Below are positions 12,563-26,159 of a DNA stretch of 64,000 bases, piece by piece; position 1 is the stretch's first letter, and each line of letters starts with the position of its first letter. A model generated the notes under the pieces. The model did no database searches. It was not told where the DNA came from and saw only the letters and a program-made list of their open reading frames with translations. Position numbers and translations under genes: made by a program. Source of the DNA: Bradysia coprophila. Lineage: Eukaryota; Arthropoda; Insecta; Diptera; Sciaridae. The DNA lies in assembly GCF_014529535.1 (NCBI RefSeq), contig NW_023503409.1, positions 3,782,390 through 3,846,389 of the forward strand. Direction: 5' to 3'.

Positions 12563-12714
12563 TGCAGATTTAAATCATTGATAACTCACTAAATATGCGT
12601 TCGGGAGAGTCCAACGAGTGTTTTACCCCCAATGAGTGGATATATTTGGGGGTAGAACACATATTCGACTCACGACAATGCATATTTATGGAGTTGTAAA
12701 TGATTTCAATCTGC
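12563..12714. repeat. palindromic MITE-like element
   Basis: The left arm (12563-12637) starts GCAGATTTAAATCATT and the right arm (about 12647-12714) ends AATGATTTCAATCTGC. Within them ATATGCGTT mirrors AATGCATAT, and TTTTACCCCCAA mirrors TTGGGGGTAGAA at the tip. The whole stretch can fold into a hairpin with arms of about 70 bp. It has no coding capacity. It is likely a non-autonomous DNA element. Confidence 0.6.
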
Positions 12715-14170
12715 TGGCAGCACTGAAAAATGCGAACGTCATTATTTAATAAGATTTGGCCAAGTCATAATTCGGAAGCGGTAAAATTTAGGGGAATAAA
12801 TGGTCTAAGAAAGACCCAATACCTAAAAATGTCATCTTTGGAATATTTTTTGGAAAATTGTTTGTCTTGATCAAAAATCATCCACAAAACATACAAATTG
12901 CTTACAATTCTCTAATTGACCGTAAACAGTTTTTTTTTATTATTTATTTTTCATGTCCCAGAAAGGACTCATGTAATTGCATTTAATGAAGATGTAATGA
13001 ATTAACAGTTCAACCCAAATATCATTTTTCAATAAAGCTTATCAGCAATCAAAAACTATCGAATTTTCCACTTAATTTATAAGGAACAATAATTACGCAA
13101 CGAACGGAGGTAATTTTTTTCGCTTTACCCTGGACACCGACAACTTCAACTCCATATGAATCAGATACGTCGTCAGGATGACGCCGAAAACACACGAGCA
13201 ATTTTGCGTTGATCGCATCGATAATTAATTCGTTTTCCATTGGTAGCCTTCGGTGAATATCTGGTTACAATAGAAAACGCAACATAAATTGTTGATTCCA
13301 TCAACGGAAAATTGATCCTGTTTTCGGTCTTTGACACATCGTAATGACCTTGCAGATATGAAAGGTAATGCAAATCTTCAGAGGACCACAAATTACACGG
13401 AACTTAGGTTTCGGGTGCAGCGTTATGTTTCGTTGGGTGAAGCGCTTATAATTTGCTTAGAATAGTCCGTGTGCAGTATAAATAATTTATTTTTAATTGA
13501 TGTAGATTATTATTCTGTAGAACAAAAGTGTAAACAGAATATCTGAAAAATGTCTGCATGATTTTAGATCTCACTTTAAAAGCTGTAATTTGAATGAGAC
13601 TAAAAGGATATCGGAACCATTCTAATTCATTCTAATTGGATTCTTACTAAGATTCTAATAAGTGGGATGGCATCGGGGTGGCAACAATATTTTTCAATAA
13701 TTTCTATAAAAAAAATTAATTATTTTTTTCAATGGTTTTCATGGTAAATCTTCTTTATATTGAAATATGAAACTTTTTTCTCAAAATCGCACACGGTCTA
13801 TTGATGAAATGTAGTGAATATGGTGAGCATACTGGAATTAGCCTGAAAATTGAGTTCCGTGTTTGTTCGTTTTTTGATAAACCAGATTAACCAGTGAATC
13901 ACCCTCTGCTTCAGTGATTTATATAATTTTATTATGCCACTCCGACAGGAAATAATAATCGATCACAGATATACTCTTTTTCGTATTAAATAAGTCTGTT
14001 TAATACAACAGTTTAAGCATCTCAGAATAAAATCTCCAATAGCCATTGCACCAACTTATGGAGCAAGTACAACGAGGAAATTCCAATTTATTTCTGCTAC
14101 AGTGAGCATATAAGTTGTATCAGACTAAAACCGCAAAAATGTCAACAGAAGTATTACGTATTCGACGACA
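12715..14170. other. non-coding stretch with two overlapping unrecognised frames
   Basis: On the minus strand two open frames overlap at 13049-13240 (63 codons) and 13173-13391 (72 codons). A splice or frameshift could join them, but neither resembles a protein I know. The rest is AT-rich without features. Confidence 0.35.
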
Positions 14171-14176
14171 TTTATT
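14171..14176 (-). promoter_or_regulatory. poly(A) signal of the Prip-like aquaporin gene
   Basis: AATAAA on the minus strand, about 210 bases past the stop codon of the minus-strand aquaporin gene. Confidence 0.4.
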
Positions 14177-14387
14177 ATTCGAAAAATAATACAAACTTAC
14201 GCTTAAGGTTAAAGCAATTTCTTAGAGTTAAAATAAAAGAAAATTCTTGTTGTGCTTCAAGCTGCACGCATTGGTGGATGATAAGCCTTAAAATTTAGTT
14301 TCTAGTTCAGATTTACAACAGAAGTAGGATCGATGAAAAATAAGATTGTCAGGAAGCTGAGCTTGATAAACGTTCAATTCTCGTTTG

Positions 14388-16637
14388 TTAAAAGCCTTCT
14401 AATCGCTTCATCTGTAAACGTAAAAAAACTTTCAAATGTGACGTATAAAGATTTGGATGTCTGCACATACCTCTTTATCGCTGGCATTAGTACGATATTT
14501 CTCTGCTACATTTTCATCTTCCGGTGCACTGAGAACTTGGGTATAGAGTAGGGACGCTCCAATTCCTCCCAAAATCGGTCCAACCCAGTAGAGCTATGAA
14601 AAAAGATTTAATGTTACGAAGCCATTGACTCAATGGTATTCAATTCACTCGCATACCCAATGATTGTTCCAGGCATTTCGTATCACGGCAGTTCCAAACG
14701 TTCGTGCGGGATTCATTGATGCACCTGTAAATCCAACTGCGCCCAAATGTCCTAATGTTACTGTTAAGCCAATTGCTAACGGAGCAACAAATCTTGAGTC
14801 TGGTTTATTCTCATCGCAGACACCGAATACGGTAAGCACAAGGACGAAGCCAAGGAAGAATTCGATTCCGAGTCCTTGAGCGGGAAGTACACCCGTCAGA
14901 TCTGTATGACCCAAGCCATTGTGGAATTCCTCCGGAATTAGAGATTTTAAGGCAGCTGTTCCAGCAATTGCACCGCAACATTGAACGATAATGTACAGAA
15001 TTGCTCGTACGAACGATATTTTACCAGTTACCAGCATTCCGATTGTCACCGCTGGATTGATGTGACCACCACTAACGTGACCGATGGCCTAGTTAAGATA
15101 TTCAAATGTAAACTCGATTTGGAATCGTTAATTAAAAGTCAATTACCATCACAGCCATAAAAACTGCTAGACCGAATGCGAATGAGATCATTGTTTTGTT
15201 GTTAGAGGTACATGATGCACAGCCGAAGAAGTTTAAGAAAAAGATGCCTATTAGAAACAAAATCTTTAGTAATTTACAATAATAGCTAAAGGTTAAGTAT
15301 AGATGAGGAACGATGTCTTTTACAGTTCTAGTACATTTGCTTGCTTCGTGGAAGTAAATGAGATAGTGATGCAGATGCATATAGCATGAGGGAAGTATAC
15401 ATTCGTATGAAATGGGATATGTTGAGAAATGTCACTACGACCACAATAAGGACGAATTAAGTAGGGTTTAATAAGAGCACAATTATCCACACAAACGACG
15501 CAGCTGTCTAGATAAACTAAAATTTACATTTTAATCGACTATAAAAGCCAACTTTTTCGCACATTAACACTTCTCATAACGGATGTTGTACACAACAAAT
15601 TATTAACTTAATATGAACAAATTTTGCTTTGAAGTTGACAAAAAAAAAAACAGAAGTTAATGACAAAAAGACAAATATGTCCATATTGCGCATAGGTGCG
15701 AACAGTTCAAATTAATTTTCTGATTAGCATAGAATATTTGTACCAAAAAGTTGACTTTTGATATTTGTTCAATGTGGGCAGATAGTCTGGTTGGGTCTAT
15801 AATAAGATACTTAAAATCCCCCGCAAAAATTAAAAACTAATTTTAAGATCCTTTAAGGATTCTTGACGACCTGCACAATTTTCAGTCAAAACGAGTTTTG
15901 GCAAGATCCCATGAAAGATCGCTTGTAACAATTTTATAGCTAGTACTGCTTCCCTGACAAGCACTCTTTTGCAAATCTTAATTACATCAGAGAGATAAGT
16001 AACATCCTTCATTTCTTATAAAAATTACTAGTCTTAAGCATGCAACTAGGTAGTAAGCTTCAATGTAAAATATAGAAAAATGACAATGAATGAACGTTAC
16101 TCGGAAGTTTACAGTCGACCACAAAATCAATTATTAATTCAAACCCGTAACTTGGTTTATAGCTCGAACCAATAAACTGTAATAGCTGGTTAAGCTATCA
16201 ATAAAATGTATGACCAATAGTGTACGTTAGTGATCGTAAACAACGATTTAAATTACAGAAATGAAATCCTATAATGAGATAATAAATGGATAATTTTGAG
16301 TGCACCAAGTGTTAGAGTGATCAGTTTACACATATATTAGAACTGATCATGTTTAAATACATTGAATCACAAATTCGTAATTAATTCTCGATTGGAATAC
16401 ATTTTTCAGCCAAGGTTTTTTGATACTAACGTAAATTTCTAAACATAAAATGATAAAAAAAAACATTCAAAACAAAAAAACGAGTACAAGTGAAAACGGG
16501 TAGACCATTTTGCAAAGGAATAAAAGTAACGATGCAAATTAACACTTACCAACAAATTCTGCAATTAATGCATTCCAAATGCGCTGTTTCTTTGATGATA
16601 ATTCGTTTATACCTAGCTTGTATTTAAATGAAGACAT
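14388..16637 (-). CDS. Prip: aquaporin, Prip-like water channel
   Basis: Coding exons 16550-16637, 15147-15247, 14657-15088, 14471-14593 and 14388-14411 (24 nt: MKRLEGF and stop) join in phase to 255 residues, a normal aquaporin length. The six-helix MIP fold is evident. First NPA at residues 74-76 (GHVSGGHINPAVT), second at 189-191 followed by Arg192 (GASMNPART). A helix-5 histidine (H177, TLGH) plus Arg192 match a water-selective ar/R filter. The N terminus (YKLGINELSSKK) and C terminus (KEMKRLEGF) fit the insect Prip group better than Drip; that choice is from family memory. An acceptor (TTTCAG) lies 12 bases before the ATG, so a non-coding 5' exon exists further upstream (higher coordinates) and is not located. 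It lies head-to-head with the second aquaporin gene at 31.6-53.0 kb. Confidence 0.93.
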
Positions 16638-19600
16638 TTCAACGATTACCTGAAACAATTTTGATTTTTATTATTTAACTGAGTTAAATTTTTATTTATT
16701 TTCTTATTTATTACTGTGAACCTTGAACTTAATACTTTTTCTGTAATGAATCGAATCTAAGTCAACAGATGGTGTTAGGAATGATTAATGTAGCTATAAG
16801 TCGACGATTGAATATTCGCAATTTATTTAAACGTAAAAGTTTGAAATGTTTCTTCTGAGGTAAGCATAATCGTTCATGTCTAAAAAGAAGAGTCATTCGA
16901 CATTCCATACTGAGTATAATAAAGGTCAATGTAAAAATAATATTCTACGAAATCGTGTATTGAATGGAAACACTTTTTAATTAGACATTACAACTGACGA
17001 GAAAATAGCAGAAAATTCGAATTCGTATACATTGTACGTTCGGGTTCAGCGCAATCCTCTCTTGTAGAAGCGTACGAACTATATGAAAGTATTTTGCCAA
17101 TCGTAACTTGTTCAGAGCAATAACAATAAATCGGTTTTTGAACGGAAATTTCAACAATTTTCGATGTATATTAATAACATAATACTCAGTCATACGTGCC
17201 TAAATTCAAATGAAGCCGAAAAATAAGAACACCGCACAAAATTCCGTTTCGAGTTGGTTATTCCCAGTTCAATTTCAATGTCAGAAAGAGCGTAGGAAAC
17301 GAAAACATTGTTAACCATTAAATCATCAAAATATAACTCACGATTAATCTTTCGAAAAGGTAGCTTCGATTCTCATTTGGTCAACGACCAATGGTTATTA
17401 CAAACAAACAAAAAAAGCTTTCTTGGAGATATAGTATGAAACAGGTTTAAAAAAATAAAAGAAAACAATCGCGAAAATTACTTCAAAAATTGGATACACA
17501 CACCATTACGACCCGCCAATAATATTTATTATATTATATGTGGAACGAGCCAGGTGCTGAAGGAGAGTAGAACAAAGATTCCGAACCGACATATCCTATC
17601 ATACTATTTTCTGTCGATTAAACAGCAAAGAAAGAAATCAGCCATGACCAACGGTAAAAATCTCCTTAAAATGTCCAAACAAATGAAGAAAAAGATTTTG
17701 TATTAAACACTAAATGATATTAAAAAAAAAAAATGAAATAAACGTAAACAATAGCCATGCATCCGTTATCGATTAGGACGACAAAAATAATGACAAGCTC
17801 TGGGTAATATGGTCTTTTATTTAGTAAAATGCATGTTAAAAAATTGAAGTACAAGATTTGAAATCAACAGATTAAAAATATGTTGATCGATGGAAGTAAT
17901 AGCCCCGACAATACTAGTCATATACTTGCCGTCTGTATTCGGTTAATATCCTACGTGATACAATTCCTTTATAAAAGAAGAATAGTTACCATCTTACGCA
18001 TACTGATCAACTGAGCTTAAATTTAATTTTGAGTATTACGATTTAGCAGATAAGTCATTTATATGTGACGAAGTTATCCAGGGACCATTTCTAATTATTA
18101 TTTTTTTGTTCAATCGCTTTTGCTTTTGTAATAAATCACTGTCTGTTTACTCTTCTATTAGCATATTTTAATATACGAGAACGTATTTGCTTATTAAAGC
18201 TTGCAAAGTTAAATATACATGATGATTGTATCGTTTCTTCTGATTCTATTTCATATTAAGTATTTCGTACAGAAGAATCGAATGAAATAAATTAGGTGTG
18301 GACCTACCTGACCGCAAATATTTTTTCGAAAAAAAAAAATTACTTCAGTGGGATAGACATGAAAAATGTGATTTAATTTCAGAAATTAATCTAATGAAAC
18401 AAAAAAAAGAGATAAATATGCGATCACGATATTCTGAGTGGTTCTATTCTGTTTGGTATACGGTTGTTATACCAGCTATTGTCAAGTCTTCCAGTTAAAG
18501 AAAACAATCGTTTCAATACCAAGATGTAGGTGTGACAAATTCTTTCGATCGACGATCTTCCTTTACTTACAATCGAATTGAAATTGAAACGGAAGCTCAT
18601 CAATTCCAGTTTATTCTTCCAGATTTGCATACATCGGTTTTTGTTACATTTTGTTGATGTTAATTTAAAAATGAAATTGAAATACAAAACAACCAAATCA
18701 CTCAAAGAACTAAATAGCAAATAATAACACCGCACAGTCAATATTGAGACAATCAAGAATATAATTTGTTTGCTATTGAATGTTGTGAGCATTTTAAAGT
18801 GCGTTCACAAACATTCGAAAACATTACAAAAACAAATATTTGTGTCAATACAAAATATTATTTATTGGGCTTCAGTAGAATGTGATGTTCAATTGAGAAA
18901 TTTTAGCATTTTGCTCATTGAATTTCAAAGTACGTCTAAACTATGGACCACTAGAATATTCGTATGTACCACAACACATTAACTGTATGGTGGTGTAGAT
19001 CTAATGTAGCAGACAATTTACCAACACCGGTTCATCAATTTATTCTACTGTAATGGCCAGATTTTTTTACCAATTTCCTTTTGGCAAAGAGAAAGTTGAA
19101 TTGGAAACGAGCGTACGAAAGTTCTCGGATAAATAAAGTGAGTCAAATTAATTTATAAACTTCGCATTGCGAAGTAAAGATTGTCACGTCAGCTGCGAGT
19201 AAATGAATTTGAATGAAATTCTAGGAATTCGCAGCATTGTTCGTAGAATAGAATGAATCAAAATAATATTACTTATCGAACATTATTTTTTGTTATTGAT
19301 AAGAAGTTTGATATTATAGCATCTGGTGCCGTTCATTTATTACGTACAACAAAAATCTTGCTTGGTTTAGATCGACACTACTGTTCAACATATTTTTTTT
19401 TGTTTTTTAATGCACGTTGTACTTTGTGAACGCCCCATCTTAATTATCGTTCCTGTGTGCCACATTGTCTGTTAAATTCAATGCGTTCGATGTGTGTGCG
19501 TTTTACACATCGCGATGTCTAACTTATAAATTTAATAAAACGAAAAATCGCGTAAGCACACTGAATATTGATAAACCTAACAAGCTAATTACAAGAATAT

Positions 19601-21248
19601 CCGGCATAAGAATCAACACATTATTGTGTTGACTTAAAGAATGATCATTTAACTACCAAATTTATAAGTTAATGCACAACCCAGAGAGTGGTAATCATCA
19701 AAAAAAAACTGAAATAGAAAAGAATTTTTCTAATTTGGATATGATATGTCGTAATATATGATAACGAGACATTTGAATTGACGTTATCGAATAACTCAAT
19801 TAAAATGCAATTTGACTTGTGAAAAAATAAATTGAATAATTGGTGATAGAAGGCAGAATGAAAAATTTAATTTATTTGAACGGCGAGGTATCATAAAACA
19901 TCAATTGGTTGCAATTTGCAATACTTAGGGGAGATCTATTCAAATACACTTCATTTCGTATCATATCATCGTAGATAGAATTTATACCATCTGTAATATA
20001 TATATATAAGGTTATCTTTAGTGACGCTCTCGAAATTCAAATATTGTACACGGCAAAGGTATATCACCATGTGACATAACTTTATCTTCCACCAATATTT
20101 GTTCAATTGTTTGCAGAATATTTCAACAAAAAAGAGTATGGAATCAGAAGATTATTTCATGAAATATTATTGTATGTGACCTCTTTCGAATTAAATTTAA
20201 AATAAAAAAAAATTACGAAAAGAATTCGTATAATAAGGCGTCAAGGTTACATCTATTTGGTATGGGCTTTTGTCAGATAAAAACATCAACACTCTTATTT
20301 ATATCTAGATCTGGCTGTAACCGATATATTTCTATTGTTATAGTTTTAATGCCGGCACGCAACATATCAAAGCAAACAAAATAATTTCATGGAATAGGGC
20401 AACTAATAAAATTGAATTTAACAACAATTATTTCCGATGACAGAATTTAATTTGCTTACTTCCTTTGTACTGGCACAACACTCGAACAGAAATGATTTTA
20501 AAAATTATTTGTCAATAATAAAAAAATTTATTAAACTATTCTTTGCAACGTACGACGAGCAACTAAAATCACTGTCTGTTAACCCGCACCATTTACAAAA
20601 CACAACGTCTTCTCTTTGACTACACAACTTTGTTTGCTTTGATAAAAAAAATATATTTTTTGCTCAGTCCCCACCATAAATTTGGAGTGCTACATACAGC
20701 GTATACCACAGCCACATACCTTTTTATCTTATTATTGTAATTGTTTTTCAATTTCTTGAATATCACCAGATGGAAATATAAGGATTGAAATGAATTGATC
20801 TAACCGTTTTTAGATACCTAGAACATATGTAAAAGACGTTGGCATCTGATATTGTTATTGATATATTGATATGGTATTGACTGAAGTTTTTATTTTTTAT
20901 TCTCTTGAAATGAAGGAAAACGATTCGAGTAATGTTAGCTGTGTGACACTCATTTCGAAAAACACAAAGAATTTCAAATTGTTTACTTCAATTTGATTCA
21001 TGTCGTCCTGTCTTTGAGACACCTTTTTCAGCACACATTTCATGGTTAATTAATGAATTAAAAATTTCTCGTTTTCAATGAAATGCGTGAGATGCGAAAT
21101 AAGATGTTCAAAGTTACCGCATTTTTACTTGCCCGAAAATAATTGTCAGAAAAAGGATTCTGTTTATTGACGTTGGTGTTTTTACCGTCGTTTTTATAAA
21201 AAAAAAAAAATCTTTGATGAGTATCTATTTCTTGTGAAGAAGAGAATA
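16638..21248. other. long non-coding region upstream of Prip-like gene
   Basis: AT-rich, with no recognisable coding exon. It must contain the promoter and 5' UTR exon(s) of the minus-strand aquaporin, but I cannot locate them. It contains one copy of the dispersed GAAGTA repeat family (17777-17937). Open frames at 16981-17193, 18424-18792 and 20437-20619 look like chance frames. Confidence 0.4.
17777..17937 (+). repeat. dispersed GAAGTA-family repeat, copy A
   Basis: About 160 bp, similar along its whole length to 51368-51530. Shared landmarks in order are CGACAAAAATAATGACAAG, AAAATGCAT, TTGAAGTAC-AGATTTGAAA, ATTAAAAATA and ATCGATGGAA-TAATAG. It has no obvious inverted ends, no poly(A) tail and no coding capacity. 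It is probably a short interspersed or non-autonomous element. Confidence 0.6.
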
Positions 21249-21770
21249 CACAGTGGGGCTGAACAACTTTTTTTCGACAAGTCAATGTACATGAAATTTT
21301 ATTCATGATTATGAAAGGACGTCACCTCACGATTACTTTAAGCCCAAATTTAAAATATTTTAACGGGAGAATTTCCAGAAAAATTTGTTTTCTTCCATAG
21401 CTGTATCTGTATCTGTACTTCGATGAATATAAATATTTCGAGAAAAGCGACATTGGCACATATTGGGTATCACCACAGTTGTATTTTTTTAGGAACCTAT
21501 GACAAATTTGGTATATTTTGAATGGTTACAGATCAGCCTATGACGAAATAATGAACGTAGGCTGGAACGAGAAGATAGACGCCCACCAGAGCTCATCGAA
21601 GTACAGATACAGATACAGCTATGGAAGAAAACAAATTTTTCTGGAAACTCTCCCGATAAAATATTTTAAATTTGGGCTTAAAGTAATCGTGAGGTGACGT
21701 CCTTTCATAATCATGAATAAAATTTCATGTACATTGACTTGTCGAAAAAAAGTTGTTCAGCCCCACTGTG
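21249..21770. repeat. foldback element with 178-bp inverted arms
   Basis: Arms 21249-21426 and 21593-21770 are inverted copies with only a couple of mismatches. The outer end is CACAGTGGGGCTGAACAAC and the inner end carries repeats of GATACA. The 166-bp spacer has no recognisable gene. The flanks share AATA on both sides (21245-21248 and 21771-21774), a possible 4-bp target-site duplication. A non-autonomous DNA transposon is the best reading; I cannot fix the superfamily. Confidence 0.8.
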
Positions 21771-21775
21771 AATAG

Positions 21776-21921
21776 CCAACGCACTTCAAGTAAAAGCAAC
21801 AGCTGCGAAATAGAGTTATATTCTGAATGAAATGGTTTGTTATTGTGTTTTTAAGTTGTGGTACACACTGTCAAGTTTCAGTACCTTAATTATAGTAAAG
21901 CTAATGCTTGAAGTGCGTTGG
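21776..21921. repeat. MITE with CCAACGCACTTCAAG ends, copy 1
   Basis: A 146-bp element with inverted ends (CCAACGCACTTCAAGTAAAAGC left, GCTTGAAGTGCGTTGG right). It abuts the larger foldback element, five bases away. A second copy with the same ends lies at 51958-52091. Confidence 0.7.
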
Positions 21922-24900
21922 AGTAACTCATAATTTTGAATTATTTTGCACCAGAATTGGGCTCTAGTTTTATATAAAATTCACTGTTATCGCGATGTTA
22001 CCACTTAAAATGAACGTACCAAACAGGTAGAATTAATCAGTTTCACTATCTTGGATCATAAATACGGTCGGAAGTCCTAAGGAATGGCAAATATAACATT
22101 CTTTTCCGGTAGGTCTAATAACACTGTTACATTCCAAAAATTTGAATTAAATTTTTTCTTAAAGTTTATCGATCATTTAAATGCGAATTTGTTTTGATGT
22201 TACTCACGTACGTTTCTCTACGTGATGGGAGTGAGATGATATGTTGATATTTCGAAAAATATGTGGTTATTAAGTACAATCCGTTCACAAATGTGTCGTA
22301 GTAACTGACAATTGTTTGTAGTCCGCAGTTTGTAAGTTAATGTCACCCACTACACTGATAAAGTCGCTTTAGTTGTTATTGATTAATTTGGTGTAATACA
22401 TTTTGTAGATAAAATAATTGGAATAGCAGGTTGAATTATACCTGCTACTACTTATACTTTCAGTTGTACTTAGAAGTAATTGTGATCGTAATTCACGCCG
22501 TAAGTGCGGTCGAAATTCAAAATGGAAAGTGCCCGTATTACTATCGGCTCTACTACTTCTTTTGATCTAACAAGTTTAAAAGGACTAATGTGAGATCTAT
22601 TACTTCATTTCATGTAACACGTAGTTGGCTATGTAAGAGCTCATTGGTTGATCGTAAGATCTATTTTTATCGTTAGCCTTAACATTTTGTATCAACAAGT
22701 TAAAAATACTAAGATCACAAGAAGTAATTGATTCAATATGACAGATTAAATCGTCTGAAATTGGTAAAACGAAGCTATTCTCAAAATATATGTCTGTAAA
22801 AACTGGTTTGCAGGGTTAACTAAAAAACAATTCCTTCCAAAATAAACAAATAAACGCAAATTTATAATAATTGCTGTAATTAAACGTTTTCATTTTAAAA
22901 ATAATTATTCTTTGAACGTAAGAGCAAGTAACGCAAGCTCTAAAACAAACAAAATTTTGTTTGGCCATCCAATTTAGACTATGAGATAATTAAGCCAAGA
23001 CAAAGGAATAGCGTCAGCATATCGCCAATATTGAACAAATTTTTTTTCTAAAACCAAAAAAAAATTGTCGTCATCAAAGAAATTAGCGCAATCATTAGCT
23101 TAATTCGCATATCTTACAACAATTACCGAAGCTTTAATTTTCATTTGACGTAAAACAATGTGTCCATGTCCAAAAGTCTTAATTCAATTAAATTAGCTGT
23201 CTAGATGTACAGAAATACCTTAACGTGTTTCTTTCGCCAGATGATGATAGAAGATATATACTGATAACAAGTTAATTATTGATGGCATGTATGAAACATG
23301 AGAAATTCATTGATACACTTTAGCAAATTGTCATTTGTCTCATGACCGTCACGGTTTGTGGCAACAACGTTTTTTTTTCATATATCAGTTACAATGTTTA
23401 ACTGATTAAAGAGTACTTGAAATCGTATACACACAGTAACTCGACATAATTTCGACACACGTGCCACAGATTTATTCTAAGCCGGGAGCTTTTGAACAAA
23501 TTTTTGTTTTGAGTACAAGGATCGGTAAGGCGAGTTTCATCATGTGAGAATCTTGGCTATAAAAGCTCGGGTTATCGGTAAAACGGATGACTCTTAGGTC
23601 GCCTTAAGTTTGCTTTAGCTTAAAAAGCTTTCGAGTTTTCGAGTCTAAACTTTGTTTTTATAATGACAAAAAAAATTGACAGCTGGGATTTAAAAAAAAG
23701 ATGTTCAGTCTCTCTTTGAAGCCTTTTATCACTTTACTCTACTTTACTTTAAAATTTCGAAACTATGTCCTGACTTGAACAACTTTATCAACAACTTCAA
23801 CTTAACAATAACAATTTAAGCGTGTAGAATTACCAACATTCTTATTAACATCTTCATTTTGTAGTGTTTGTTTAAAACGTTTTCTTGAATTGTACTTGAG
23901 ATTAAATTTAGGTTGTAAAAGGTTTGTAAGAAGGTGCCAATTGAAGAGTCTATTATCGTCTCGTATTTACTATATCAATTTTCATTTCACTATCATCAAT
24001 CTAAATAATAGAATTCAAATCTCACAAACACACCGAGCATATTGTATGTCTTATCATATCTTTGAATAATAATTGAATTTTTACAGTGATTCACCATTAT
24101 CATTGTAAATTAGTAAATAGGAAAAAAAGAAACATTAATTGTCAATTAAACCTAATTATTGTAAAAACTATAGTAATTTATGCAACAATCAATCAAAATA
24201 TTTCACATTGAAATTTCCTAAGATAGGAATGATGTTATCATCGGAGGTACTTTAGATAAATGGAATATATAGGTGAACTGAGATTATGAATAATGATTTC
24301 TATTGGCCTCTTAGGAATGTAAGATTAGGTGTGATGAAAAATTCGTAATTATCAATTTAATGCGGTGGCGTCACTTTTAATCTTTTGAAGCTCCTCGTTT
24401 GAAAGGTGAAGGACGTGAAAAAAGTCACACGTGTGGAAGCATTGCATAAAGGGAATGATGTGTTAGATTTTGCAATATTAGTCACAACATTATTTAGATG
24501 AAGATGCTGAAGCTTTAAATGCTAAATGATTCAGGATTTTCGATTTTGAGTTAATAGGGTTAAACCATTTAGGCTTGTTAATGTATCGTTGCTCTTTCCT
24601 AAAAAAATCCATTTTCTTACAATTTGTGAGTCGCTCTGATCTACGACACCCTGTAAGAACATGACCTTGTCCTATCTAATGACACCTCACATGATCTTGT
24701 ACGTTTGGTGTACCTGGAGAACGTTCAGTCCGAAAGGTGCATGGTTTCGGTTTTGATCGCCTCCCTTTAGCCATGCAAGCGCCAAGGATTTTTTTTTTGA
24801 AGGTTTGGCTTCTAGGGATAAATATATTTCTAAGCACACATAAAAAAGTCCTGTGGGAAATGTGTCAGATTTCGGTCGGCTGTTTTTTAAAAGAATCTGC

Positions 24901-25415
24901 TCAAATTAAATTGAAATTCACTTAAATCATTCAACTTCATAAATGTAGCAACGTAAGTAGCAACGTAGGTGAATGAAAGAACTTTACTAAATTCATTTCA
25001 CTCGCTTTATTTACTAACTTTCCGAAAAATATAATTGGTTTACCCCTAACGTTTCATTTAAATGACAGCCAAATCTATTATAACAAGTAAAAAAATGTGA
25101 TTCTTTGTTTCCTAATCATCTTTTTGTTTTGTTTTTGTTTTTTTATTTTGATTATTATTGTCTCTATCAAATTAGACTAAGAGGGACGTTTCGGCAAATC
25201 GTCCAGAATTTTTTAAAAGTGAGTAAGTCGCTAATTTTGGACGTCTTTTATGGACGCTAATAAAATAATCCGCAAATTTCAAAATTGTTATATCTTCGTT
25301 GCGACGACTTTACTAAAACATAGAAATCCATCACAATATGTTTTATCAATAACTGCGCTTCCTAATCTTTTTTTCGTCTACTCGTGCTATCTATTAGTTA
25401 TTTACGTATCTGTTG
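21922..25415. other. non-coding region between element clusters
   Basis: No recognisable gene. Fragments of the dispersed GAAGTA repeat occur near 22552-22613 (inverted) and 22719-22745. A 62-codon frame at 24737-24925 has no similarity I recognise, though about 32 bp of it (24869-24901) resemble 58092-58124. Confidence 0.4.
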
Positions 25416-26159
25416 CAGAGTTGGATCGGTTATCCGAAAAATCGAAATTCTCGGTTCGGTCCAAACCGAAATCTTTATTTAACTTATTGACTATAAAATA
25501 AAGCCGGTATTGTTCTCGTTGAACTTCAAACTATGCCTGACCCTTTTCCCTAAATAAAATTACACAAACAAAATTACACAAACAATCCTTACGGTTGATT
25601 GTAATGGTACCGCACTCCAAGACGATTTTTCTCATCGACTTGATCCGAACCGAACAGGGTTTGTATTAACAAAAATATCCAACGCATGTGATTTTAATGG
25701 TTTACCATTCTTCGTTGGCACCGTACAATGAAAACTACCGTCTATGAAATTTTCGTATATCTCAGCATCCATATTGCATTTTTCCAAATAGGATCACTGT
25801 GCGTGTTAATTGAACAGACGAAGAAAGTACTTTCAATTATTTACAGTTACATCAGTTATCAGGGTTATCGTTATAGATGTTTGGGTAGCCCTTGAAACCA
25901 TATGATGTCATGCGAAAGGAGACAACTATAGTCCTGTTGACATTACCATGTACCATTACAATCAACCGTAAGGATTGTTTGTGTAATTTTATTTAGGAAA
26001 AAGGGTCAGGCATAGTTAGAAGTTCAAAGAGAACAATACCGGCTTTATTTTACAGTCATTAAGTTAAATAAAGATTTTGGTTCATTCCAAACCGAAATTC
26101 TCGATTCGGTCTAAACCGAACCGAAATTTTCGGTTTTTCGGATAACCGATCCAACTCTG
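25416..26159. mobile_element. non-autonomous hAT-type foldback element with 8-bp TSD
   Basis: A 744-bp element with ends CAGAGTTGGATCGG... and ...CCGATCCAACTCTG. It is flanked by a perfect 8-bp duplication ATCTGTTG (25408-25415 and 26160-26167). Termini of the CAGAG type with 8-bp duplications are hallmarks of hAT transposons (family knowledge). The inverted arms run about 200 bp and also share CCGAAATTC stretches, the GGCTTTATTTTA block and the ACAATCCTTACGGTTGATTGTAAT block. It has no transposase frame. It is inserted into another palindromic element (see 26160-26261). Confidence 0.85.

Noticed and set aside
24737-24925. 62-codon plus-strand frame
   Set aside because: No recognisable similarity. 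Part of it is shared with another non-coding place near 58.1 kb, suggesting repeat-derived sequence.
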